14,294 bases of DNA. Origin: Cryomorphaceae bacterium. Its GTDB lineage: Bacteria > Bacteroidota > Bacteroidia > Flavobacteriales > Schleiferiaceae. The DNA is taken from positions 1 through 14,294 of the forward strand of contig JACESW010000016.1 of assembly GCA_013911625.1 (NCBI GenBank), in the 5' to 3' direction. Positions 7,590 through 13,965 of the stretch are shown one piece after another (position 1 is the stretch's first letter; each line of letters begins with the position of its first letter). The translations under genes and the position numbers were made by a program. Below the pieces are notes generated by a model. That model was not told where the DNA came from and searched no databases. It saw only the letters and a list, made by a program, of their open reading frames with translations.

Positions 7590-8397
7590 CGCTTTCAACA
7601 AGGAGAGATTCATACACCTTGATGGCTTCTTCCGGCTGATCCATGAATGCCGAACCGTCGATAACCTCTACACCAATTGATTTTGCATAATCTGCAACCT
7701 CATCTGTGTTTTCCTCACCGAGGATAAGTACATCCGAATACTTTGCCGCCAATTTTTGCAGCTCTACACTCGTTGGTGCTTCCAAGCCCTCAGTTAGTGA
7801 AGAATCGATTTCATCAAACTCCATCCCAGCTTTCAATTTTGGACCTAATGTTCCATCAAATCCGTTATCGTAGGCAGAGAAAATCACTTTCGCATCCTTG
7901 AAGATAGGGTTCTCGCTTTGGAACAATTTCAAATACATAGGAACCAGAGCAGACATCCAGCCGTGAACGTGAATAACGTCAGGCTTCCATCCTAGTTTCT
8001 CAACGGTATCAATAGCACCTTTTGAGAAGAATAAAGTACGTTCATCGTTGTCCTCAAAGTACTTGCCATCTGCATCCGTATAGGTAAACTTGCGTTTGAA
8101 GTATTCCTCGTTATCAATGAAATAAACTTGCATACGCGCTCCAGGAACTGATGCTACCTTAATAATCAACGGCATGTCCATGTCGTTAATCACTACGTTC
8201 ATACCGCTCAAGCGAATGACCTCGTGCAACTGATGACGACGCTCATTGATTACCCCGAAACGAGGCATGAATACGCGAACCTGGTGGCCACTGTTATTCG
8301 TTTTCTTAGCTAGGGCTAAAGTTGTGCTTGAAATCTTGTTCTCTGGTAGGTACGGGTGAATCTCCTGTGAGATAAACAATACTCTCTTGCTATCCAT
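7579..8397 (-). CDS. Short glycogen/starch synthase-like protein (N-terminal GT5 half only)
   Basis: This 272-residue protein resembles the N-terminal half of GT5 glycogen synthases (full enzymes are about 480 residues). It opens MDSKRVLFISQEIHPY and contains MPRFGVINERRHQLHEVIR and DVIHVHGWMSALVP (the D-x-I-H-x-H-x-W element), ending at TAA 7579-7581. The C-terminal GT-B domain is absent. The ADP-glucose-binding K-x-G-G-L near the start is replaced by ENKISSTTL, so ordinary synthase activity is doubtful. Flavobacteriia carry very similar short proteins annotated as 'glycogen/starch synthase'. The frame is open up to 8571, but those 58 extra codons would cross its own promoter and overlap panC on the other strand. 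The ATG at 8395-8397 also matches the family N-terminus. It overlaps the downstream lipoprotein gene by 11 bases and diverges from panC. Confidence 0.85.
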   Translation of the reverse strand: MDSKRVLFISQEIHPYLPENKISSTTLALAKKTNNSGHQVRVFMPRFGVINERRHQLHEVIRLSGMNVVINDMDMPLIIKVASVPGARMQVYFIDNEEYFKRKFTYTDADGKYFEDNDERTLFFSKGAIDTVEKLGWKPDVIHVHGWMSALVPMYLKLFQSENPIFKDAKVIFSAYDNGFDGTLGPKLKAGMEFDEIDSSLTEGLEAPTSVELQKLAAKYSDVLILGEENTDEVADYAKSIGVEVIDGSAFMDQPEEAIKVYESLLVESDAE

Positions 8398-8425
8398 ACG
8401 GAATAGATGTTTTAAAACTAGTGGG

Positions 8426-8433
8426 CAAAGATA
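8426..8433 (-). promoter_or_regulatory. Bacteroidota -7 element (TATCTTTG) before the glgA-like gene
   Basis: The minus strand reads TATCTTTG, an exact TAnnTTTG match, 28 bases before the ATG at 8397, predicting a leader of about 22 bases. The -33 region (about 8453-8457) has no clean TTTG. This element supports the start at 8397, because a start at 8571 would lie upstream of the promoter. Confidence 0.6.
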
Positions 8434-8439
8434 CCTTTT

Positions 8440-8473
8440 TTTGGCGCTTTTTCCTAAGAATAGCCTAGTTTTG
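8440..8473 (+). promoter_or_regulatory. Bacteroidota promoter for panC (TTTG - 22 nt - TAGTTTTG)
   Basis: TTTG at 8440-8443 is followed after 22 bases by TAGTTTTG at 8466-8473, matching TTTG-N(about 19-23)-TAnnTTTG. The start of transcription would fall near 8479, giving a leader of about 14 bases before the panC ATG. Its core interleaves with the opposing promoter of the glgA-like gene. Confidence 0.6.
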
Positions 8474-8492
8474 AGCCCTTTTACAGCCCAAA

Positions 8493-9338
8493 ATGACCGT
8501 TTTAAGAAGTCTTTTAGAATTAAACGCGTGGCGAGCACAGATTGGTGAGCAAACCCTTGGGTTCGTTCCAACTATGGGTGCCTTGCATAGGGGTCATATT
8601 AGTTTGGTCGAGCAAAGTCTTTCCATGGCCGATCATACCCTGGTGAGTATATACGTGAATCCAACCCAATTCAACAATGCGGAGGATTTAGAGAAGTACC
8701 CATCAACCCTCGAGCAAGATTTAACCCTTCTTAGTGCAACAGGCGAAGTGATTGTATACCTGCCCACTCAGAGCGATTTGTACCCAAATGGACTGCATTC
8801 TCGCAACTTCGATTTCGGTGCTCTGGGCACATTTATGGAAGGCACTGGACGACCAGGTCACTTTGAAGGAATGGCGACGGTAGTCACTCGATTCTTTGAA
8901 ATCATCCGACCAGATCGCGCATTTTTTGGGGAAAAGGACTACCAGCAACTCGCCATCATTAAGCAAGTGGTTGCGGACGAGAATTGGCCCGTGGAAATTA
9001 TACCCTGTGCCACACTTCGCGAACACGACGGCCTAGCAATGAGCAGCCGAAACCTCCGTTTATCTGCTGAACAACGAGGCGAAGCCAAGGAGATATACCG
9101 AATTCTTTCGCAGTGGATTAAAGGTGCTGATTTCACTTCGTTAGAACCACAAGCTGTTCAAAAAGAGCTCGTCCAACAAATCAATAAAAATGACCACCTC
9201 GAGGTGGAATACTTAGAGTTTAGTGCCTCAAATACCTTAATTCCGGTAGAGCGCTTCGATTTAAATGTTCCGACAAGAGTCTTTGCTGCTGTTCTGTGCG
9301 GAAAAGTTCGCCTTATCGATAACCTTCCTCTTTTTTAA
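8493..9338 (+). CDS. panC: Pantothenate synthetase (pantoate--beta-alanine ligase)
   Basis: This 281-residue cytosolic enzyme joins pantoate and beta-alanine with ATP through a pantoyl-adenylate, making pantothenate for coenzyme A. It shows the family signatures in order. [10 protein letters not shown] (26-35) contains the HIGH-like nucleotide-binding motif, and VNPTQF is at 55-60. [13 protein letters not shown] (119-131) contacts pantoate, GEKDYQQ is at 146-152, and MSSRN (183-187) is the KMSKS-like loop. The length is normal for the family. It is the first gene of a plus-strand run with panD, which makes its beta-alanine substrate, starting 14 bases downstream. The start is fixed by homology at the N-terminus and by the promoter 20 bases upstream. 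Confidence 0.98.
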   Translation: MTVLRSLLELNAWRAQIGEQTLGFVPTMGALHRGHISLVEQSLSMADHTLVSIYVNPTQFNNAEDLEKYPSTLEQDLTLLSATGEVIVYLPTQSDLYPNGLHSRNFDFGALGTFMEGTGRPGHFEGMATVVTRFFEIIRPDRAFFGEKDYQQLAIIKQVVADENWPVEIIPCATLREHDGLAMSSRNLRLSAEQRGEAKEIYRILSQWIKGADFTSLEPQAVQKELVQQINKNDHLEVEYLEFSASNTLIPVERFDLNVPTRVFAAVLCGKVRLIDNLPLF

Positions 9339-9340
9339 TC

Positions 9341-9348
9341 TACTTTTG
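9341..9348 (+). promoter_or_regulatory. Possible internal promoter -7 element (TACTTTTG) directly before panD
   Basis: TACTTTTG matches TAnnTTTG and lies within the 14-base panC-panD spacer, four bases before the panD ATG. Transcription from it would start at or next to the ATG, giving a leaderless or near-leaderless message. No TTTG is present at the -33 position, which falls inside panC. The exact match is suggestive only. Confidence 0.35.
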
Positions 9349-9352
9349 CGCC

Positions 9353-9703
9353 ATGCAAATAGAGGTCGTAAAGAGTAAAATTCATCGCGTAAAGGTCACA
9401 GGAGCTGACCTTGATTACGTGGGTTCTATCACTTTAGATGATGATTTAATGGCTGCTGCTGGCATTATCCCGGGGGAACGGGTGTACATCGTCAACGTCA
9501 ACAATGGTGAGCGTTTTGACACTTACACCATCTCGGGAGGCAGCGGCACGGGAAGTGTTGTATTAAATGGACCGGCAGCGCGTCGCGTTCAAAAAGGTGA
9601 TGTGGTTATCATCATTGCCTATGCTCAAATGACACCGGAAGAAGCAAAGACTTTTAAACCTCAGATTGTATTCCCGAACGAATCAACTAATCTCTTGAAA
9701 TAG
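9353..9703 (+). CDS. panD: Aspartate 1-decarboxylase (pyruvoyl-dependent)
   Basis: This 116-residue proenzyme decarboxylates L-aspartate to beta-alanine for pantothenate. The self-cleavage site Gly24-Ser25 is intact in DYVGSITLD; Ser25 becomes the pyruvoyl group of the alpha chain. Arg54 and Tyr58 (NGERFDTY) match the substrate-binding and proton-donor residues of the E. coli enzyme. Conserved [10 protein letters not shown] (11-20), [12 protein letters not shown] and the C-terminal P-x-V/I-V-F segment are present, and the length is close to the E. coli protein (126). No PanZ-type maturation factor is visible nearby. It follows panC by 14 bases, and its TAG stop shares one base with the GTG start of the next gene. 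Confidence 0.98.
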   Translation: MQIEVVKSKIHRVKVTGADLDYVGSITLDDDLMAAAGIIPGERVYIVNVNNGERFDTYTISGGSGTGSVVLNGPAARRVQKGDVVIIIAYAQMTPEEAKTFKPQIVFPNESTNLLK

Positions 9704-10677
9704 TGACGGCCTATGTAAAAAAGGGGCTGCGGTATGTGCTTTTCTTAAGTATCGGGGTACTGTTACTGTATTTCACATTCAAAAACACCAACCCAACCGA
9801 ATTGTGGAGCAACATACAGTCGGTGGATCGATTTGGGCTCTTCATCGCTATAGGGATTGGATTCATAGCCATCATCATCCGCGGCATCCGTTGGGTACAG
9901 CTCTTAGCCTCTCTCGGATATAAAGTGAGCTCGGCCAATGCTATTGCGGCAGTTGCATTTTCCTACCTGGTCAACCTAGTCACGCCAAGAGTGGGTGAAG
10001 TTGCACGATGTACAGCTATTAATCGGACTGATGAGGTTCCAATAGACAAGTTATTCGGAACCGTTGTGCTTGAACGTGTTGTAGATACCCTCATGTTTGG
10101 CATCGTACTATTAATCGCGGTCATTACCCAGGCGCAACAACTTTCCATTTTCTTGACGCAGAGCGGTGCCAGTCTGCCCTCCTTATCACCAACGCTGATA
10201 AGCGGTTTAATTTTGGGTGGTCTACTCGTGCTTATTGGTCTTTGGGCCACTCGTAAAACGTGGTCTCAATGGAGTTTTGCGCAAAAAGTTATTGGTTTTA
10301 TACAAGGCCTTGTTGAGGGTTTAAGAAGTATTCAAAAAGTCGACAACAAATTCTTGTTTTGGGCATATAGTGTAGGTATTTGGACGTGCTACACGGCCAC
10401 CATTGTTGTTGGTTTCAAGGTTGTCCCTGGCTTAGAAGCATTGGGACTTTCTGAAGCGTTCTACGTAAGTGTCGCTGCCGGCCTGGGGTACGTCATCCCC
10501 GTACCTGGAGGAATTGGCGCTTACCACTACCTCGTATCTAAAGCACTTACTGTGATTGGGTATTCGCCAGAACTCGGAACTGCCTATGCCACCATCATCC
10601 ATAGCGGCAACAGTTTAATGTTCATTGCTACTGGTGTTATTGGCATGCTAATTCTGTATTTTGCAAGGAAGAAATAA
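9703..10677 (+). CDS. Lysylphosphatidylglycerol synthase TM-region / flippase-like membrane protein (UPF0104)
   Basis: This 324-residue inner-membrane protein has about eight hydrophobic segments, for example 10-25, 46-61, 126-142, 165-184, 216-234 and 300-321. It carries the hallmark NLVTPRVGEVAR (91-102), then LERVVDT (123-129), and a late PVPGGIGAYHY loop. This pattern is shared by the flippase domain of MprF and by stand-alone 'lysylphosphatidylglycerol synthase transmembrane' proteins. There is no aminoacyl-transferase domain, so it probably moves or helps move a lipid rather than synthesising one (inference); the substrate is unknown. GTG at 9703-9705 is the only sensible start: it overlaps the panD TAG by one base (TAGTG) and the next in-frame Met lies past residue 125. 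This overlap suggests translational coupling to panD. radA starts five bases downstream. Confidence 0.9.
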   Translation: MTAYVKKGLRYVLFLSIGVLLLYFTFKNTNPTELWSNIQSVDRFGLFIAIGIGFIAIIIRGIRWVQLLASLGYKVSSANAIAAVAFSYLVNLVTPRVGEVARCTAINRTDEVPIDKLFGTVVLERVVDTLMFGIVLLIAVITQAQQLSIFLTQSGASLPSLSPTLISGLILGGLLVLIGLWATRKTWSQWSFAQKVIGFIQGLVEGLRSIQKVDNKFLFWAYSVGIWTCYTATIVVGFKVVPGLEALGLSEAFYVSVAAGLGYVIPVPGGIGAYHYLVSKALTVIGYSPELGTAYATIIHSGNSLMFIATGVIGMLILYFARKK

Positions 10678-10682
10678 TCTCC

Positions 10683-12035
10683 ATGGCAAAAAATAAAAGC
10701 GTCTTTATCTGTACCAACTGTGGCACCGAACATTCTAAATGGATGGGGCAATGCCAAGGGTGTAAGGAGTGGAACACGCTCGTGGAGGAAACGCAGACCA
10801 AAAGTAAGCCCGATCCACGAGCGTGGAGCGGTGATAATGCTTCAAGCAGGCCGCTTAAAATTGACGAGGTTGAACATACAACAGTACAACGTTTTCCCAT
10901 TCGCGATGAAGAGTTTTCAAGAGTGTTAGGCGGCGGTATTGTACCGGGATCTGTAGTTTTACTAGGTGGTGAGCCCGGTATCGGTAAAAGTACCTTGCTC
11001 CTGCAAATGGCACTTAAGTTCAGTGGAACTGTAGCGTATATCAGTGGTGAGGAAAGTCCGTCACAGATCAAGCTGAGAGCGGAAAGAATTGGCCGTACAG
11101 AAAGTGAATTGTTCCTTTTAAGCGAAACCAAAACGGAGGCCATTTTCAACCATTTGAAAAAGATGCGTCCACACCTTGTGGTTGTCGACTCCATTCAGAC
11201 CCTTCACGTGCCTCATGTCGAAAGCACTCCTGGATCAGTAGCTCAGATTAGAGAAAGTGCGGCAAGCTTCATTCGTTACGCGAAAGAAACAGGCACACCG
11301 GTGCTATTGATTGGACACATTAATAAGGAAGGAAGTATTGCAGGGCCGAAGATATTGGAACACATGGTGGACGTTGTTCTCCAATTTGAAGGCGACCCAA
11401 ACCTGTTGTACCGCATTCTGAGGGCACACAAGAATAGATTTGGTTCTACCCATGAGATTGGATTGTATACCATGGAGCAGGCCGGTTTGCAAGGGGTAGC
11501 AAATCCAAGTGACTTGTTATTGACCAAACAACACGACGGCTTGAGCGGTAATGCTGTAGCAGTTTTGCTAGAAGGCGTTCGCCCGATGTTGTTAGAGCTG
11601 CAGGCGTTGTGTTCTACAGCCGTTTACGGGACTCCGCAGCGTTCTACGACGGGTTTTGATACACGCCGATTGAACATGATCTTAGCTGTTTTGGAGAAGC
11701 GTTGTGGCTTCCGATTGGGACAGAAAGATGTCTTTTTAAACATCACAGGTGGATTGCGCGTAGACGATCCTGCATTGGATTTGGCAGTGATTGCAGCCAT
11801 TCTCAGCTCGAATGCTGATGAACCCATCTCGGGCAAGGTATGTTTTGCAGCGGAAGTTGGCTTAACTGGTGAAGTTCGACCGGTGACCAAAGTGGAACAG
11901 CGCATTCGTGAGGCTGAAAAGCTTGGATTCGAACGCATCTATGTGAGCGGTCACCACCAAATAGAAAAATCCCACTACGACATTGCCATAGTGGGATTGA
12001 AAAGAATTGAAGAATTGGTACGTGCCCAATTCTAA
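10683..12035 (+). CDS. radA: DNA repair protein RadA (Sms)
   Basis: This 450-residue RecA-like ATPase acts in recombination as a branch-migration helicase. The N-terminal zinc finger has Cys10, Cys13, Cys24 and Cys27 (CTNC...CQGC). The ATPase core follows with Walker A GGEPGIGKST (95-104) and Walker B LVVVDS (165-170), then the RadA-specific KNRFG at 250-254. From about residue 280 the Lon-protease-like P domain follows; it is structural in RadA rather than proteolytic. The length is typical of the family (E. coli 460). The start is supported by the zinc finger close to the N-terminus. It is the last gene of the panC-panD-flippase run, 5 bases after the flippase gene. Its last 25 codons contain an inverted repeat that acts, on the other strand, as a probable terminator of the converging operon. 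Confidence 0.98.
   Translation: MAKNKSVFICTNCGTEHSKWMGQCQGCKEWNTLVEETQTKSKPDPRAWSGDNASSRPLKIDEVEHTTVQRFPIRDEEFSRVLGGGIVPGSVVLLGGEPGIGKSTLLLQMALKFSGTVAYISGEESPSQIKLRAERIGRTESELFLLSETKTEAIFNHLKKMRPHLVVVDSIQTLHVPHVESTPGSVAQIRESAASFIRYAKETGTPVLLIGHINKEGSIAGPKILEHMVDVVLQFEGDPNLLYRILRAHKNRFGSTHEIGLYTMEQAGLQGVANPSDLLLTKQHDGLSGNAVAVLLEGVRPMLLELQALCSTAVYGTPQRSTTGFDTRRLNMILAVLEKRCGFRLGQKDVFLNITGGLRVDDPALDLAVIAAILSSNADEPISGKVCFAAEVGLTGEVRPVTKVEQRIREAEKLGFERIYVSGHHQIEKSHYDIAIVGLKRIEELVRAQF
11968..11998 (-). terminator. Probable intrinsic terminator of the OmpA-like operon, inside radA
   Basis: A perfect 10-bp stem (AATCCCACTA / TAGTGGGATT) encloses an 11-base loop. Read on the minus strand it is followed at once by TTTCTATTT; with the stem's last two bases this makes an uninterrupted run of five T. 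It begins 47 bases after the OmpA-like stop codon (12045) and lies antisense within the radA 3' coding region. No other T-tailed hairpin was seen in the 9 bases between the two stops. Confidence 0.7.
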
Positions 12036-12044
12036 GTAGTGCAA

Positions 12045-13007
12045 TTACTCGCCTGCTGCATCTAGCAGGTTTGCAAGCTCTGTTAAATCTGGTGTTAGTA
12101 TAATCTCCGTACGACGGTTGATGGCCTTGTTACTCGCAGAACTATTCTCTACTAGTGGTACATACTCACCGCGGCCGGCTGCTGTGATTCGTTGTGGATC
12201 AAGACCTGCATTTTTGGTCAATATCTTTACCACATTCGTGGCACGCATTACACTGAGGTCCCAGTTGTCTTTTACTTGGCTCTGTCCACGGTATGGATCA
12301 TCATCCGTATGTCCTTCGACAAGAATACTGATCTCCTCGTTGTCCGCGAGCACTCGCGCAAGGTTTTCCAAAGCAACTTGTCCATTTGCTGCAACACTCC
12401 AAGAGCCTGGGGCAAAGAGCAGACTATTTTCAAGACTCACGTAGACCTTGCCGTCACGCATATTGACCGTGAGGCCCTTGCCTGTAAAGCCCAATAAAGC
12501 GTCGGCAACCTTCTGACGAACATAATTCACTGTGCTGTCTTGACGACGGATAACGCCCTCTAGCTCTGCAACACGACGCTGTCCTTTTTCCAAGGCACGG
12601 CGTTCAGTGTTTAGGCTATCTTCTTTCGCTTGCAGACGGCTTTGGATGGTACTCAACTCGTCCATCAACGCTTTGTTTTCGCGAGCGCTCGCCGCAATGA
12701 GCGTACTGTTGTTGTCCAGCAAGTAATCGTACTGCTTAGACAAGCGGTCGTATTTGGTCTGCAAAGCGCGCAGGTCATCAAACTTCGCCGTGGTATCCTC
12801 CTGAAGCTGATTCACCTCACGACGTACTTCTCCTAAGGTGCGCTCGAGTTCTGAATTCTCGGCTGCACGCATTTCGCTCTTTTGACGTAGCTGATCGGCT
12901 TCGTTCGAAAGAAGATCGTACTTCTCTTGTAAGGTCTTGTGCACTTTGGTGCTTACACACGAGGTGGTAAGCGCGCCGAGAAGTGCAAAAATGAATAGCT
13001 TCTTCAT
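12045..13007 (-). CDS. OmpA-family peptidoglycan-binding lipoprotein with coiled-coil
   Basis: This 320-residue outer-membrane lipoprotein has the signal MKKLFIFALLGALTTS followed by lipid-acceptor Cys17. Residues 20-165 are highly charged with heptad-like Leu spacing, predicting a long coiled coil. The C-terminal OmpA-like domain (about 185-305) has LLFAPGSW, then GHTD with Asp235, then LSVMRA with Arg255, then NRRTEIIL. Asp235 and Arg255 correspond to the Asp and Arg that hold diaminopimelate of peptidoglycan in OmpA proteins. The protein probably tethers the outer membrane to the cell wall through a rod-like spacer. It follows the coiled-coil membrane protein by four bases, so the two are surely co-transcribed, and it converges on radA with nine bases between stops. 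Confidence 0.95.
   Translation of the reverse strand: MKKLFIFALLGALTTSCVSTKVHKTLQEKYDLLSNEADQLRQKSEMRAAENSELERTLGEVRREVNQLQEDTTAKFDDLRALQTKYDRLSKQYDYLLDNNSTLIAASARENKALMDELSTIQSRLQAKEDSLNTERRALEKGQRRVAELEGVIRRQDSTVNYVRQKVADALLGFTGKGLTVNMRDGKVYVSLENSLLFAPGSWSVAANGQVALENLARVLADNEEISILVEGHTDDDPYRGQSQVKDNWDLSVMRATNVVKILTKNAGLDPQRITAAGRGEYVPLVENSSASNKAINRRTEIILTPDLTELANLLDAAGE
12053..12070 (+). terminator. Weak hairpin after radA, inside the OmpA-like gene
   Basis: A 6-bp stem (CCTGCT / AGCAGG) with a 6-base loop starts 18 bases after the radA stop and is followed on the plus strand by TTTGC only. It lies antisense to the last codons of the OmpA-like gene. It could be a poor radA terminator or chance; the T-run is too short to be convincing. 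Confidence 0.25.
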
Positions 13008-13011
13008 GGTA

Positions 13012-13899
13012 TTATTTCAATTCTACTGCTACCGTACCCAATACGTAAGAGTCGGTCATGATTGCCGCAGTGTAGATTCCTGGTTCCAATACAACAGGTG
13101 CGTCAGTCGCTCTATTCGCAGCAATACAAACGTCCATTGCTTCTCCTTGGAAGTTCACTTTCGCCATACCGTTGTAACCGCTGTTCACACCACCAACGAC
13201 TGCTTTGTTGTTTTCTGGTGCATCTACGTCTTTACCGTTTGGTGCAAAAAGCTTCACGTACAATGTACGCTCACCTGAATCTGCAATGCGGTTTTTAGCA
13301 ATGGTAATACAAACATTTACACGGTCTGTTTTCTTTGCACGCTTTGTCTTGCGCTCTTTACCGCTATTGGTAATACGTGCTGCAGTAGCTGATGATGCGG
13401 CAATAACGAGCTGCTTTCCTTTTGCTACGGTGTTTGAAAGTGCACTGTTCTGACCAGAAAGCGCTTGGTTTGCAGTAATCGCTGAATTCAAGCTATCTGC
13501 CACCATCTGCTCACGCATCTTGAGCGCTGCATATGCCTCGTTTGTGCTATCTAGTTGTTCTACCAACTCCGCGTTCTGCTTCTTCAAGCTGCTCAAGCGG
13601 TAGCGGTAGTTTGTTAATTGTTTTTTGTTGTCAACATTCACGGCGTTGATGCTGTCAATCAATAAGCCTAGGCGTGCTGTCTCAGCCTCAATGAATGAAT
13701 TCAGGCTGTCGTTTTCGCCAATCTGACCCATTAAATCTTCCTTCAAACCGCTTAGTTCTACGGTCAATTCTTGCTTATCTAACTCCAATGCATGTTTCTC
13801 TTCACTGCGTATATACAGCAATACACCTAATGCAATTACAAAAACTGCCAATAGGCCAATTACCAATCCTGATCTCCCTTTGTTTCCTTCTGAACTCAT
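13012..13899 (-). CDS. Membrane-anchored coiled-coil protein, function unknown
   Basis: This 295-residue protein has a short hydrophilic N-terminus and one transmembrane helix (residues 11-30, GLVIGLLAVFVIALGVLLYI). A long coiled-coil stretch follows (about 32-155), rich in Leu, Glu, Lys and Gln. A basic linker then occurs at 180-193 (GKERKTKRAKKTDR). The final 100 residues (193-295) are compact and probably beta-rich, with paired Cys197 and Cys258. Similar architectures occur in Flavobacteriia, sometimes annotated loosely as SMC- or ParA-like because of the coil, but no ATPase motif is present here. The C-terminal part would lie in the periplasm if the helix is a signal anchor. Tight linkage (4 bases) to the OmpA-like lipoprotein, itself a coiled-coil protein, suggests a joint envelope role (inference). 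Confidence 0.88.
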   Translation of the reverse strand: MSSEGNKGRSGLVIGLLAVFVIALGVLLYIRSEEKHALELDKQELTVELSGLKEDLMGQIGENDSLNSFIEAETARLGLLIDSINAVNVDNKKQLTNYRYRLSSLKKQNAELVEQLDSTNEAYAALKMREQMVADSLNSAITANQALSGQNSALSNTVAKGKQLVIAASSATAARITNSGKERKTKRAKKTDRVNVCITIAKNRIADSGERTLYVKLFAPNGKDVDAPENNKAVVGGVNSGYNGMAKVNFQGEAMDVCIAANRATDAPVVLEPGIYTAAIMTDSYVLGTVAVELK

Positions 13900-13901
13900 C
13901 G

Positions 13902-13907
13902 CTCCTT
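13902..13907 (-). promoter_or_regulatory. Shine-Dalgarno-like AAGGAG before the coiled-coil gene
   Basis: The minus strand reads AAGGAG two bases before the ATG at 13899. It is the only clear purine-rich box before a start in this window, but the spacing is shorter than the usual 5-9 bases. It may therefore contribute little; it agrees with the start chosen. Confidence 0.3.
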
Positions 13908-13965
13908 TTTGATTTATCTTCTATAACAACGAAACTACCTCAATCTCAGCATATCTCTTATCAAA

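Noticed and set aside
8409..8418. Perfect palindrome GTTTTAAAAC in the leader of the glgA-like gene
   Set aside because: A 10-base AT-rich palindrome is expected by chance at this composition, and no second copy was noticed to suggest an operator.
8398..8571. N-terminal extension of the glgA-like gene by 58 codons
   Set aside because: It would cross the gene's own TATCTTTG promoter element and overlap panC on the opposite strand, and the added residues do not resemble the family N-terminus.
10683..12035. Active Lon-type protease in the C-terminal part of the radA product
   Set aside because: RadA proteins carry a Lon-like fold without working as proteases; the KNRFG motif and overall architecture identify it as ordinary RadA.
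13900..13965. Promoter for the ComF-family gene and the coiled-coil gene
   Set aside because: TTTG at 13908-13911 has no matching TAnnTTTG at the right distance on the plus strand, and TAGTTTCG on the minus strand has a mismatch and poor spacing.
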